Origin: Stenotrophomonas indicatrix
GTDB lineage: Bacteria > Pseudomonadota > Gammaproteobacteria > Xanthomonadales > Xanthomonadaceae
Reading direction: 5' to 3'
NCBI GenBank assembly: GCA_041545745.1
Contig: CP168152.1
Coordinates: 3,098,001 to 3,162,000 of the forward strand
DNA length: 64,000 bases
Shown piece by piece: positions 36,455-44,711 of the stretch. Below the pieces are notes generated by a model. That model searched no databases, was not told the DNA's origin, and saw only the letters and a program-made list of their open reading frames with translations. A program made the position numbers and the translations under genes. Positions within the stretch are counted from its first letter, which is position 1; each line of letters begins with the position of its first letter.

Positions 36455-37015
36455 TCAGTTCACTTGGAACTGGCCCCGGCAGCCATTGCTGACCCAGATG
36501 CCACGGCGGTCCCAGCCCCAGTTCTGGCCTTCGATGCAGACAGTGCGCGATTCCTGCCGTACCAGACGCACGCCGCGACGAACCTGCGCATCACAGTACT
36601 GCTGGCGCCGGTCATTGGAATGGCAGGCAATCACCTGGCCGCCACCACCCCACTGGCTTCCGCCCCAGCCGTTGCCGCCACCGCCGCCCCATCCGCCGCC
36701 GCCGCCCGGCCGCCGGTACTCACCGACGAATTCGGCACGACAGCCCTGGGTAACCCAGACACCGTAACGGGACTGGCCCCAGGTCTCACCTTCCACGCAG
36801 GGGGAGCCGGACAACTGGCGGATCATGCGCGCGCGCCCTTCCAGACGGCACTCGTTGCTGCGGTTCTTGATCGATTCACAGCGCACGATGCCATTGCTGC
36901 CACGATCATCGTAGCGATCGTCGTAGCCATAGTTCTGCGCCTGCGCGCCGCCAGCGGCAGCCATCATCGGCAACAGGGTGCACGCCACGGTGCGCCAAGT
37001 GAGTCCCTTGCCCAT
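36455..37015 (-). CDS. DUF3011 secreted protein with Gly-rich linker
   Basis: 186 residues with a signal peptide ending GAQA-QN (residue ~27). It holds two copies of the same DUF3011 unit: a first with RCESIKNRSNECRLEG, then SPCVEGETWGQSRYGVWVTQGC, and a second with ACHSNDRRQQYCDAQ, then RTVCIEGQNWGWDRRGIWVSNGC. They are joined by a Gly-rich spacer. Each unit has four Cys, probably in two disulfides. GGAG/GAGGG lies before the ATG. The function of the domain is not known to me; it is a periplasmic or extracellular Cys-rich domain. A paralogue is at 43320. Confidence 0.87.
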   Translation of the reverse strand: MGKGLTWRTVACTLLPMMAAAGGAQAQNYGYDDRYDDRGSNGIVRCESIKNRSNECRLEGRARMIRQLSGSPCVEGETWGQSRYGVWVTQGCRAEFVGEYRRPGGGGGWGGGGGNGWGGSQWGGGGQVIACHSNDRRQQYCDAQVRRGVRLVRQESRTVCIEGQNWGWDRRGIWVSNGCRGQFQVN

Positions 37016-37144
37016 CCCTCGTCTCCAGGTGAATACGGTGGAGGCAAGCATCGGGGATTCCGGGCGTGGCGCACAGAGGGAGCTGCGACGGCGGTTTTCC
37101 CCCATTCAACCAACCCAACCGCAACTGACTGCGGCTGCGACGGC

Positions 37145-37351
37145 TCAGCGGCCGAAGTGCAGTGCGTCGACCGCGGTGCCCAGTGCTTCCACGCGCACGG
37201 TGCTGTGCTGGCCGGTACGGCAGTGATGTTCGCTGGCCCGCGAGGCAGCGGCATCGAAGGCGGCCGCACCGGTGCTGAACACTTCGGTCGCGCGTGTCTG
37301 CGGATCCAGGACGGACCAGCGCTGGGCATTGCATTGGACAGTGATGACCAT
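37145..37351 (-). CDS. Small protein, paralogue of the gene at 36077
   Basis: 68 residues, cytosolic by sequence (no signal or TM). It shares the pattern described for the gene at 36077, with RWSVLDPQTRA and TGQHSTVRVEALG. A strong AGGAG lies 6 bases before the ATG. It precedes the DUF3011 gene on the minus strand by 129 bases. Confidence 0.78.
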   Translation of the reverse strand: MVITVQCNAQRWSVLDPQTRATEVFSTGAAAFDAAASRASEHHCRTGQHSTVRVEALGTAVDALHFGR

Positions 37352-37589
37352 GGTGGGCTCCTGCGTTTCTGGGAAATCCGGGACCGGCGCAAGGCCGATC
37401 TCCGATGCCCGACCAGCCTAGCCATGCCCTCGGGGAAGACCTATCGGATTTATCCGAAAACTCCCCACCGACACCTCAGAAAGCGCCGCCCATCACATCC
37501 CTGAGGCCATTTAGGAAATCCATTCCGTGACCCTTGTCACGAAGTCAGCCGCGCTTCACACTATCGTCATCAACAGGGGCCCCTTCCAC

Positions 37590-37694
37590 ATGCGCACCTC
37601 GCTTCCAGTGCAGCGTTCGACGCTGCTGAAGTTCTATTTCGCCGCCAGCTACGTGGTACTGATCGAGGAACTGGTGCGCGCGTCGCTGAGTTGA
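37590..37694 (+). CDS. Possible 34-residue small protein
   Basis: Open frame beginning MRTSLPVQRSTLLKF and ending VRASLS. The middle YFAASYVVLIEEL forms an amphipathic or weakly hydrophobic helix. AGGGG lies about 10 bases before the ATG, and the frame ends 73 bases before the lipoprotein gene. The peptide looks protein-like rather than random (no Arg/Pro-rich shadow composition), but length alone does not prove it. Confidence 0.4.
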   Translation: MRTSLPVQRSTLLKFYFAASYVVLIEELVRASLS

Positions 37695-37767
37695 GGCTTG
37701 GCCAGCGATGCTTGCCGCCGCTGCGGGGACCACACAGACTGTCGGTTTACGGCACGGAGCCGCACCC

Positions 37768-38031
37768 ATGAAAGTCCTGTTCCTGATCCCACTGCTGGCC
37801 CTGACCGCGTGTGCCAGCCCGGAAAAACCGGTCACCCGTGACGCCGCCACACCCGTGGTCGGTGGCGACCGCGATGCACACGGATGCATCGGTTCGGCCG
37901 GCTATCAGTGGTGCGAGCACAGCCAGCGCTGCGAGCGCCCGTGGGAACTGGCGCAAGCGCAGGGCCTGGCCAACACCGCCGAAGCCATCGACGCCTACTG
38001 CGCCACCCCGGCAACGCCGGCGCGCAGGTAA
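37768..38031 (+). CDS. Small lipoprotein of unknown function
   Basis: 87 residues with lipobox LLALTAC (Cys at 15). The mature part contains DAHGCIGSAGYQWCEHSQRC, a three-Cys segment, then RPWELAQAQGL. It starts with KVLFLIP after the ATG; an upstream in-frame ATG would hide the signal. The next gene (DUF1653) follows after 12 bases, so they are likely co-transcribed. Confidence 0.85.
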   Translation: MKVLFLIPLLALTACASPEKPVTRDAATPVVGGDRDAHGCIGSAGYQWCEHSQRCERPWELAQAQGLANTAEAIDAYCATPATPARR

Positions 38032-38043
38032 CGGGTGCTGCCG

Positions 38044-38277
38044 ATGACCGACCTGACCCCACTGCCCGCGCTGACACCTGGCCGCTACCGCCACTTCAAG
38101 GGTGGCGAGTACGAGGTGATCGACATCGTCCGCAGCAGTGAAACGCTGCAGCCGATGGTGCTCTATCGCGCCCTGTACGGCGAAGGCGGACTGTGGGTGC
38201 GTCCCTATCCGATGTTCATTGAACAGGTGCCCGGCGAGCACGGCCCGCAGGCACGCTTCGCCCGCATCAGCGACTGA
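38044..38277 (+). CDS. DUF1653 domain protein
   Basis: 77 residues, almost all one DUF1653 domain: PGRYRHFKGGEYEVIDI, VLYRALYG, LWVRPYPMFIEQV. The family is widespread and of unknown function, probably a small beta-barrel-like cytosolic protein. It follows the small lipoprotein gene by 12 bases. Confidence 0.9.
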   Translation: MTDLTPLPALTPGRYRHFKGGEYEVIDIVRSSETLQPMVLYRALYGEGGLWVRPYPMFIEQVPGEHGPQARFARISD

Positions 38278-38347
38278 ACGGTGCGGCTCACGCCGTGCGC
38301 ACGGCATCGCCGCGCATGCTGAAGCATCCCTGCGAGACGGAGCCCGC

Positions 38348-39103
38348 ATGCGCCACACCCTGTTGATCACCCTGTCGCTGGCCAGCACCCCGGTGCTGGC
38401 CGCAGACCCTCCCAGCTTCGACCGACCCGGCATCGGCTTCGGCACCTACACGGTGCCGCGTGGAGGCCTTGCCGTCGAAGTGGGCCTGCCCAGTTATCAA
38501 CGCGATCGTGATCGCGACAGCCTGCGTACGACATCGCTTTCCAGCGACCTGTTGCTGCGCACCGGGCTGGCGCCGGGCTGGGAACTGCAGCTGGCGTCCA
38601 CGCCGTGGCAGCGCCAGCGCGAACGTGGCCCTGGCATGCCACGCACGCAGCAGCGCGGCGCCGGCGACAGCACCGTCGGAGTGAAATGGGCAGGTCCCGG
38701 CAGTACCGAGCGCACGGCCTGGGCGCTGCTGGTAAGCGGTGTGATCGCGCGTGGCGATGCCGCCTTCAGCGATGGCCGCCAGTACGCACTGGCCGCCAGC
38801 GTCGAGCACACCTTCAACGACCGCTGGAGCGGTGCGCTGTATGGCAGTCATCAGCGCGGCGCAGGCCAGCGCAGCACGACCTGGTCGCCAAGTCTCGCGC
38901 TGAGCGTGACCGAGCGGCTGGGCACCTATCTCGAAGCCGGTTTTACCCATGCCAACCAGCAACCCGACCAGGCCATCGCCGGCGCAGGCCTGACCTGGAT
39001 GCTGCGGCCGAACGTGCAGTTGGACGCCTCTTTCGATCTCGGCCTCAATCGCAACAGCCCCGACCTGCAGTTCGGCACCGGCATCGCGTTCTATCTGCAG
39101 TGA
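38348..39103 (+). CDS. Putative outer-membrane beta-barrel protein (transporter-like)
   Basis: 251 residues with a signal peptide ending VLA-AD (residue ~19). Alternating hydrophobic strands and a C-terminus GIAFYLQ suggest an outer-membrane barrel. The GDSTVGVKWAG and WSPSLALSVTERLGTYLEAGFTH segments resemble the MetA-pathway/transporter DUF family. CGGAG lies upstream of the ATG. Its substrate is unknown. The TetR/SMR pair follows on the same strand. Confidence 0.8.
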   Translation: MRHTLLITLSLASTPVLAADPPSFDRPGIGFGTYTVPRGGLAVEVGLPSYQRDRDRDSLRTTSLSSDLLLRTGLAPGWELQLASTPWQRQRERGPGMPRTQQRGAGDSTVGVKWAGPGSTERTAWALLVSGVIARGDAAFSDGRQYALAASVEHTFNDRWSGALYGSHQRGAGQRSTTWSPSLALSVTERLGTYLEAGFTHANQQPDQAIAGAGLTWMLRPNVQLDASFDLGLNRNSPDLQFGTGIAFYLQ

Positions 39104-39153
39104 GGTCCTGAACTGACTGGCGAGGCGACTGCATCGCCCCGCGCTACAATCAT

Positions 39154-39167
39154 ACCGTCCAGTCGGT
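39154..39167. promoter_or_regulatory. Dyad near the TetR start, downstream of a TACAAT box
   Basis: A -10-like TACAAT at 39145-39150 is followed by ACCG-TCCAGT-CGGT (39154-39167), a 4-bp-arm dyad 12 bases before the TetR start. It is a candidate autoregulatory operator for the TetR/SMR pair. The -35 is not clear. Confidence 0.4.
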
Positions 39168-39179
39168 TTCGTCCCCCTC

Positions 39180-39752
39180 ATGCCAGAATCCCCTCCCCGC
39201 TCCCGCCGCAAGGCGCCCGACACCGTGCGCCAGGCGCTGCTGCACGCGACCGCCCATACCCTCGGCCAGAATGGGCTGGCGGCCCTCACCGTGCAGGACG
39301 TCGCCGACGCGGCCGGTGTCAGCAAGGGCGCGCTGTTCCATCATTTCGGCAGCAAGCAGGACCTGATCGAGGCGACGCTGACCTCGCTCATTGCCGACTT
39401 CGAGGACAGGGTCCGCGAGGTGCTGCGGCAGTCCCCGCCGCGCCATGGCGGCTTCAGCCGTGCCTATGTGCAGGTGAATTTCGAACATCTGCTGCAGCAG
39501 GAACAGATCAACGACATCGGGCTCACGATGGGCAACATGCTGGAGCCGGCGCTGCTGGTCTACTGGCGCACGTGGCTGCGCGGCATGATGGCCGAGTTTC
39601 CGGATGAAGCCTGCGATCCGCGCCTGTACGCCGCGCGTTGCGTTGCAGATGGTTACTGGGCCACCGCCTACGGGCGGCCCTTGGACGAGAACGAACGCCA
39701 GAACGCCCAGGCCATGGCCCTAGAGGCACTGAAGCTGTGCGAACCGGCATGA
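39180..39752 (+). CDS. TetR/AcrR-family regulator of SMR efflux gene
   Basis: 190 residues. The helix-turn-helix is LTVQDVADAAGVSKGALFHHFGSKQDLIEATL (about residues 35-66, quoted in part). The C-terminal ligand domain follows. It sits 13 bases before the SMR gene, so it probably represses its own operon and responds to a cationic drug (inference, QacR/EmrE-type arrangement). Confidence 0.92.
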   Translation: MPESPPRSRRKAPDTVRQALLHATAHTLGQNGLAALTVQDVADAAGVSKGALFHHFGSKQDLIEATLTSLIADFEDRVREVLRQSPPRHGGFSRAYVQVNFEHLLQQEQINDIGLTMGNMLEPALLVYWRTWLRGMMAEFPDEACDPRLYAARCVADGYWATAYGRPLDENERQNAQAMALEALKLCEPA

Positions 39753-39765
39753 GCAGGAGACGGCG

Positions 39766-40098
39766 ATGAACCCCTATTTCTACCTGGCCGGTGCGATCGT
39801 GCTGGAAGTGATCGCCACGTCCCTGCTCAAGGCATCGGAAGGCATGACCCGCCTCGGCCCCACGCTGGGCGCGCTCGCCGGTTACGGTGTGTGCTTCTAC
39901 CTGCTGTCGCTGACGATGAAGTCGATCCCCACCGGCATTACCTATGCCATCTGGTCCGGCGTCGGCATCGTGCTGATCTCGCTGATCGGCCTGCTGGTGT
40001 TCAAGCAACGCCTGGACACGCCGGCGCTGATCGGCATCGGCCTGATCTGTGCCGGGGTACTGGTCATCAACCTGTTCTCGCACAGCAGCGCGCATTGA
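39766..40098 (+). CDS. SMR-family multidrug efflux protein (EmrE-like)
   Basis: 110 residues with four transmembrane helices. The essential membrane Glu is at position 14 (FYLAGAIVLEVIATSLLK), and the second-half signature is AYAIWSGVGI-like ITYAIWSGVGIVLISLIG. It exports quaternary ammonium and similar cations in exchange for protons. It is the second gene of the TetR operon. Confidence 0.95.
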   Translation: MNPYFYLAGAIVLEVIATSLLKASEGMTRLGPTLGALAGYGVCFYLLSLTMKSIPTGITYAIWSGVGIVLISLIGLLVFKQRLDTPALIGIGLICAGVLVINLFSHSSAH

Positions 40099-40123
40099 GC
40101 GCGCCGCTGCACGAACTGCCAGG

Positions 40124-40297
40124 CTAGGCGACCTTCTTCGCGACGGTCATGCCAAGCACGAAAAGTACGACGGCGATGATGATGCCGGCCCAGAACAGGA
40201 ACTTGGCGATCCCCACCGCGGCGCCGGCAATACCGCCGAAACCCAGCGCACCGGCGATCAGGCCGATGACGGCGAAAATGATGGCCCACTTGATCAT
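40124..40297 (-). CDS. DUF1328 small membrane protein
   Basis: 57 residues, two transmembrane helices joined by a Gly-rich turn ([22 protein letters not shown] and [16 protein letters not shown], quoted in part), ending KKVA. This is the DUF1328/YtjA family. GAGAGG lies 6 bases before the ATG. It is convergent with the SMR gene, their stops being 25 bases apart. Confidence 0.9.
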   Translation of the reverse strand: MIKWAIIFAVIGLIAGALGFGGIAGAAVGIAKFLFWAGIIIAVVLFVLGMTVAKKVA

Positions 40298-40401
40298 GTC
40301 GATCCTCTCCCTGACGGGAATACCGAAGGTGCGATCAGGTTAGGCAGGCCGCGATGCCACACGCGTGAACAGGTCGCAGGCGCGGCGTGAAACGATCCGG
40401 C

Positions 40402-41052
40402 TCAGCGCGGTCGGAAGCGCAGCAGCGCCACCGCGAAGGCGAGAAAGACGCTGCCGACCAGGCGTTCGAACCAGCGTTGGGCAAATGGCTTTGCCAGCCA
40501 ACGGCGCAGCCCGTGTCCGCCTGCGGCGTACATCACATACCAGAACAGCTCGCAGCTGGCGAAGGTGGCCACAAGCACCGTGTACTGCACGGCCTGGCCA
40601 CGCGCAGGATCGACGAACTGCGGCAGGAACGCGGCGGCGAACAGCAGCAGCTTGGGATTGCTCAGCCCCACCAGCAGGCCACCACGGAACACTGCCCAGG
40701 CACCGTGCACCGGCGCCAGCGCTGCATCGGCCTCTGTCGCCACCGGTGCCTGCCGGTAGCTGTCCCGCCACGCCTTGATGCCCAACCAGGCCAGGTAGGC
40801 CACACCCAGATAACGCAGTACATCGAACAGCAGCGGCGACGAGCGCAGCACCGCGCTCAGGCCGGCCGCGGATGCAGCGAGCACCAGCAGCATCGCCAGC
40901 AGGCAACCGGCCATGGCGGGCACGCTGCGACGGAAGCCCAGGCCGACACTGCGCCCCAGGATGTGCAGCATGTTCGGACCCGGCGTGCCACACAGCACGA
41001 ACACTGTCGCCAGGAACCACCACCAGGTATGCAGGGCCATCACTTCGTCCAC
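40402..41052 (-). CDS. LysE/RhtB-family amino acid exporter
   Basis: 216 residues with about six transmembrane helices. The family signature is at the start: ATVFVLCGTPGPNMLHILGRSVGLG, with LLVGLSNPKLLLFAAAFLPQFV in the middle. It exports amino acids or homoserine-like compounds. Two ATG codons near the start (41052, 41040) cannot be separated. Confidence 0.93.
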   Translation of the reverse strand: MDEVMALHTWWWFLATVFVLCGTPGPNMLHILGRSVGLGFRRSVPAMAGCLLAMLLVLAASAAGLSAVLRSSPLLFDVLRYLGVAYLAWLGIKAWRDSYRQAPVATEADAALAPVHGAWAVFRGGLLVGLSNPKLLLFAAAFLPQFVDPARGQAVQYTVLVATFASCELFWYVMYAAGGHGLRRWLAKPFAQRWFERLVGSVFLAFAVALLRFRPR

Positions 41053-41139
41053 CGGAACAATCCCTGCAAGGATAGTGCGCAGCGGCTGTCACCACCATGC
41101 ACAGTCCAAGGTCGATTTGACGGTTACAGCTGCTGCGGC

Positions 41140-41772
41140 TCAGCCGCTGGCAACACGCGAGGCGCGCAGCTCGGCCATCGCAATGCGCAGCACCCGCAGC
41201 GCCGAGCGCAGGAACACGACCAGCAGTGCGACCGCGACCAGCAGGTCCGGCCAACCGGCACCGAACAGCGCCACCAGCGCTGCCGCCAGCACCACCGAAA
41301 TGCCCTCGAAGATATCGTTGCGCGCGCATTCCCAGGCCGATGCCAGGTTCACGTCGTCATTGCGATACGGCGTCAGCAGCCACAGGCAGAAGCCATTCGC
41401 GGCAAGATTCAGCAGCGCGGCCAGGCCCATGCTTTCGAACAGGGGAACCTGCGGATGCGCCAGCCGCCATCCGATCTGTACCGCCACTGCCACCGCCGCC
41501 GCCAGGATCAGCGCGCCCTTGAACAACGCGACCCGCGCCTTGGCCGCCACGCCAGCGCCCACCACCAGCAGGCTCAGCAGGTAGGTGGCGGCGTCCCCCA
41601 GGTTGTCCAGCGCACCGGAGAGCAGCGCGGACGAGTGGCTGTACCACGACGCGCCGACCATCATCAGGAACGTCGCCAGGTTGATCAGCAGCACGATCCA
41701 CAGCACTCGCCGGTGGCGCGCCCGCATGGCTGCCACATCCAGTGTCTTGCCGCAGCCACAGCATTCGCCCAT
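41140..41772 (-). CDS. Cation diffusion facilitator (metal efflux) protein
   Basis: 210 residues. The start MGECCGCGKTLD carries a Cys-rich metal-binding patch. Helix II has ALLSGALDNLGDAATY, with Asp residues of the metal site, and helix V has the SAWECARNDIFEG segment. There is no long C-terminal cytoplasmic domain, so it is shorter than CzcD-like proteins. The start is the ATG that begins the Cys patch. It is divergent from the racemase gene. Confidence 0.88.
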   Translation of the reverse strand: MGECCGCGKTLDVAAMRARHRRVLWIVLLINLATFLMMVGASWYSHSSALLSGALDNLGDAATYLLSLLVVGAGVAAKARVALFKGALILAAAVAVAVQIGWRLAHPQVPLFESMGLAALLNLAANGFCLWLLTPYRNDDVNLASAWECARNDIFEGISVVLAAALVALFGAGWPDLLVAVALLVVFLRSALRVLRIAMAELRASRVASG

Positions 41773-41933
41773 CGCCCTGCCCTCTGCCTGTCGTGGCCCA
41801 TTATCACGCCGATCAGGCGTGCCGGCAGCGGCTGCGACGGGCCCACCTGCGATTGCGCGCCCCGGCCAGGCCGACACGCGGCATCCTGCCCTCGGTTGTG
41901 CTGCAATGACTCTTCCCCGGCACGGAGAGACCC

Positions 41934-42626
41934 ATGAAGACGCTTGGCCTGATCGGTGGCATGAGCTGGGAAAGTTCGGCGCAGTACTACCGCCTCATCA
42001 ACGAAGAGGTACGCACACGGCTGGGCGGCGCGCACTCGGCGCAGCTGCTGATGTGGTCGCTGGATTTCGCCCGCATCAAGCAGCTGCAGCACGACGGCGA
42101 CTGGGATGCGTTGGGCAACGAGATGGTCGATGCTGCACAGCGGCTGCAGGCCGGTGGCGCCGAACTGCTGCTGATCTGCACCAACACCATGCACAAGCTC
42201 GTTGGTGAGATCGAGGCGGCCTGCCCGCTACCGCTGCTGCACATCGCCGACCCGACCGCCACGGCGGTCGTGCAGGCCGGTCTGCAGCGTGTGGGCCTGC
42301 TCGGCACGGCCTTCACCATGGAGGAAGACTTCTACCGTGGCCGGCTGAGCGAGCGCTTCGGCCTGGACGTACTGGTTCCGGAGGCCGACGACCGCCGCGA
42401 TGTGCACGCGATCATCTACCAGGAGTTGATCGCCGGCGTGGTCAGCGAGCGATCACGGCAGGTGTACGTCGAAGTGATTGAACGCCTCGTTGCCCGCGGT
42501 GCCCAGGCGATCATCCTCGGCTGTACCGAGATCATGCTGCTGGTACGTGCCGAAGACAGCCCGGTACCGCTGTTCGACACCACGACCCTGCATGCGCGCG
42601 CGGCAGTGGACGCAGCGTTGGCGTAA
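41934..42626 (+). CDS. Aspartate/glutamate racemase family protein
   Basis: 230-residue cofactor-independent racemase of the YgeA/aspartate racemase type. The start KTLGLIGGMSWESSAQYY is typical. The two catalytic Cys are in LICTNTMHKL (about 82) and LGCTEIMLL (about 194). It interconverts L- and D-amino acids, most likely Asp/Glu or a related acid. Confidence 0.94.
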   Translation: MKTLGLIGGMSWESSAQYYRLINEEVRTRLGGAHSAQLLMWSLDFARIKQLQHDGDWDALGNEMVDAAQRLQAGGAELLLICTNTMHKLVGEIEAACPLPLLHIADPTATAVVQAGLQRVGLLGTAFTMEEDFYRGRLSERFGLDVLVPEADDRRDVHAIIYQELIAGVVSERSRQVYVEVIERLVARGAQAIILGCTEIMLLVRAEDSPVPLFDTTTLHARAAVDAALA

Positions 42627-42677
42627 CCCACGGCGGGGTGCAGTCGAGCAGGCTCGACTGCACGGTGAGGCGTCCGG

Positions 42678-43046
42678 TCACGCAGGCGATTCGGGCTGCA
42701 CTTCCAGCGAAGTGACCAGCCATTCCACCACCGGTGGCGAATCGCACAGGAAGAACACGGCGTCGCCGCTGCGGGCTTCGGTCAGCATCCGGTAGACACT
42801 GATGGCCACGCCCGATTGGCTGGCAATGAAAATCTCGCTGCTGCGCGGCCCGTCGGCCTGGCGCGAAACCCGCCGCAGCGCATCGCGGGCCGCAACCGTA
42901 TCTTCCGGCTCGGCTTCGCGGGTCAATTCCAGGCCACGCAGGCCCCAGGCAACAAAAACACGCTTGCCCTTGAACGTCGTGTCCAGGACCTGCACTCCGG
43001 CAGCGCTTGCGCCGGCCGACCGATGAATGACGATACTGCTGATCAA
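42678..43046 (-). CDS. Hypothetical protein, probable TTG start
   Basis: 122 residues, no signal peptide. The conserved-looking part is FKGKRVFVAWGLRGLELTRE, IFIASQSGVAISVYRMLTEA and GDAVFFLCDSP. TTG at 43046 is preferred because AGGGGG lies 6 bases upstream; the nearest ATG (43079) has AAGG directly against it. I do not recognise the family. It is convergent with the racemase gene and divergent from the DUF3011 gene at 43320. Confidence 0.65.
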   Translation of the reverse strand: MISSIVIHRSAGASAAGVQVLDTTFKGKRVFVAWGLRGLELTREAEPEDTVAARDALRRVSRQADGPRSSEIFIASQSGVAISVYRMLTEARSGDAVFFLCDSPPVVEWLVTSLEVQPESPA

Positions 43047-43319
43047 CGCAACCCCCTGTGGTCGTCGTGGTCCGCACATCCTTGTCGGCACCCGCGCCAG
43101 CGGCCACAGGCGCTGCCCGAAGGCCGCGTCCGAAAGCGCTGGAACGTGTAAAAAACTGTAACCCGATGCAATCGGATGTGCCGGGGATGATACGGGATGT
43201 AACACCCTGCATGCGCCGCCGGACACTTATAAATCCGTCCTGAGCCAGCGCAGGCCCTGGTCGCCGCAGAGTGCTGCACGTGCGCCATTCTTGCGTCCCA
43301 TTCCCAACCCGAGGTTTCA

Positions 43320-43835
43320 ATGAGCCTTCGCCTGCTACTGCCCTTGGGCGGTTCTGCGCTTGCCCTGCTGCTGGCCGCAACCACCGTCTCGGCCCAGGAT
43401 TACGACAGCGGATCGTCGCCGCGCACGACCTGCGAATCACACTTCAACAAGACCCAGCAGTGCCCGTTCGAAGGACGCGCGCGACTGGCGCGACAACTGT
43501 CGGTGACGCGATGCGTGGAAGATGACAACTGGGGACAGCGCCGCGGCATGCTGTGGGTCAGCGACGGCTGTCGTGCCGAATTCGTTGCTGATGAACGCGG
43601 GCGAGGCCGTTGGCCCGGACGTGACCGTGACCGTGATCGCGATCGCGATGGCGAGCGCCTGGTCTGCGAATCCTATGAAAAGAAGGAGAAACAGTGCCGC
43701 ATCCGCGTCCGTCATGACGTGCGGCTGGTCAAGCAGAAGTCGGTCACCACCTGCACCGAGGACCGCAACTGGGGCTGGGACCGACGCGGCGTATGGGTCA
43801 GCGACGGCTGCCGCGCCGAATTCCGCGTCTACTGA
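43320..43835 (+). CDS. DUF3011 secreted protein (paralogue of 36455)
   Basis: 171 residues with a signal peptide ending VSA-QD (residue ~25). Two DUF3011 units: TTCESHFNKTQQCPFEG, then TRCVEDDNWGQRRGMLWVSDGC, and LVCESYEKKEKQCRIR, then TTCTEDRNWGWDRRGVWVSDGC. They are joined by an Asp-Arg repeat linker (RDRDRDRDRDG). Shared spacing with the gene at 36455 shows common origin. GAGG lies 6 bases before the ATG. Confidence 0.9.
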   Translation: MSLRLLLPLGGSALALLLAATTVSAQDYDSGSSPRTTCESHFNKTQQCPFEGRARLARQLSVTRCVEDDNWGQRRGMLWVSDGCRAEFVADERGRGRWPGRDRDRDRDRDGERLVCESYEKKEKQCRIRVRHDVRLVKQKSVTTCTEDRNWGWDRRGVWVSDGCRAEFRVY

Positions 43836-43894
43836 GTGCGATGGCGGCGCGCCCATCCTCGCTAGAATGAGGCTCTCACAGCAGGAAACACCGC

Positions 43895-43954
43895 ATGGAA
43901 CGCTGGTATCTGGCAACGATGATGTCCTTGCTGCTGCGCAGCCGTCCGCGATGA
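43895..43954 (+). CDS. Possible 19-residue leader peptide (MERWYLATMMSLLLRSRPR)
   Basis: Short frame with AGGA 8 bases before its ATG. Its TGA stop overlaps the GNAT start as ATGA. The GNAT gene itself has no Shine-Dalgarno, so translation of this peptide probably delivers ribosomes to it. A TAGAAT -10-like box lies at 43863-43868. Confidence 0.45.
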   Translation: MERWYLATMMSLLLRSRPR

Positions 43955-44400
43955 CCCGGCAGGCTCCAGCACCTCAGATACGCGCGGCCGAGTGCACGGA
44001 TCTTCCTGCACTGATCGCCCTGGACAGCGTTGCGGCCGATGACCCACGGCGTGCCGTACAGATCGGCCAGTGGCTGGCGGACGGCCATATGCACGTCGCC
44101 GAGCTCGATGGCACGCCGGTCGGCTACCGGGTCCAACATCGGCACTTCTTCGGTGAGGCCTTCATCGAGATGCTGATGGTCGCCGTGCCGCTGCGCGGGC
44201 ACGGTATCGGTCGTGCGTTGCTTCTGCATGCCACATCGATCAGCGCGGGCACCCGACTTTTCACCTCGACCAACCAGTCCAATGCCAGCATGCAGCGGCT
44301 GCTGGCAGCCGCAGGCTTCGTGCAGTGCGGGATCGTGCATGGCCTTGACGACGGTGATCCGGAGCTGATCTACCGCTTCGCCATTGACGATGTGAGGTAA
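43951..44400 (+). CDS. GNAT-family N-acetyltransferase
   Basis: 149 residues. The acetyl-CoA site motif A is MVAVPLRGHGIGRALLLHA, and motif B-like NQSNASMQRLLAAAGFVQCG follows. It is a small cytosolic acetyltransferase with unknown acceptor. The start is placed at the ATG overlapping the leader peptide stop; an in-frame ATG at 43867 would add 28 residues without family resemblance. Its 3' end overlaps the phosphatase-like gene on the other strand by 31 bases. Confidence 0.88.
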   Translation: MTRQAPAPQIRAAECTDLPALIALDSVAADDPRRAVQIGQWLADGHMHVAELDGTPVGYRVQHRHFFGEAFIEMLMVAVPLRGHGIGRALLLHATSISAGTRLFTSTNQSNASMQRLLAAAGFVQCGIVHGLDDGDPELIYRFAIDDVR

Positions 44401-44711
44401 GGGGCGATCTTCGCTTCCAGCAGGGCCATCAACGCCGGATCCATGCAGCGATAGTCGTCGGGGATATCCAGGCAGTGCAGCGGCGTGTGCTCAAGCAGGC
44501 GCGCGAAATTCGCCTGCAGCCGATGCTGGTGCTTGGGCTCCATCACGAAGATGACATCAGCCCAGCGGATATCCGCTGAGCTGATGGGCCGGCGCGCATG
44601 CGGGCTGGTGCCGGCAGAGCGCGCACTGATACCTGGCCGGCGCTGCCACATCGCTTCGGCGGTAGGGCTGCGCAGCTGGTTGCGGCTGCAGACAAACAAC
44701 AGGTTCAACAT
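44370..44711 (-). CDS. Short low-molecular-weight protein-tyrosine-phosphatase-like protein
   Basis: 113 residues. The phosphate loop C-x5-R-S is near the N-terminus (FVCSRNQLRSPTAEAMW). The late DIPDDYRCMD carries an Asp pair that may serve as general acid. It is shorter than typical LMW phosphatases (~150 residues) and lacks the usual DPYY-type motif, so activity is uncertain. It overlaps the upstream 67-residue gene by 7 bases and the convergent GNAT gene by 31. Confidence 0.82.
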   Translation of the reverse strand: MLNLLFVCSRNQLRSPTAEAMWQRRPGISARSAGTSPHARRPISSADIRWADVIFVMEPKHQHRLQANFARLLEHTPLHCLDIPDDYRCMDPALMALLEAKIAPYLTSSMAKR

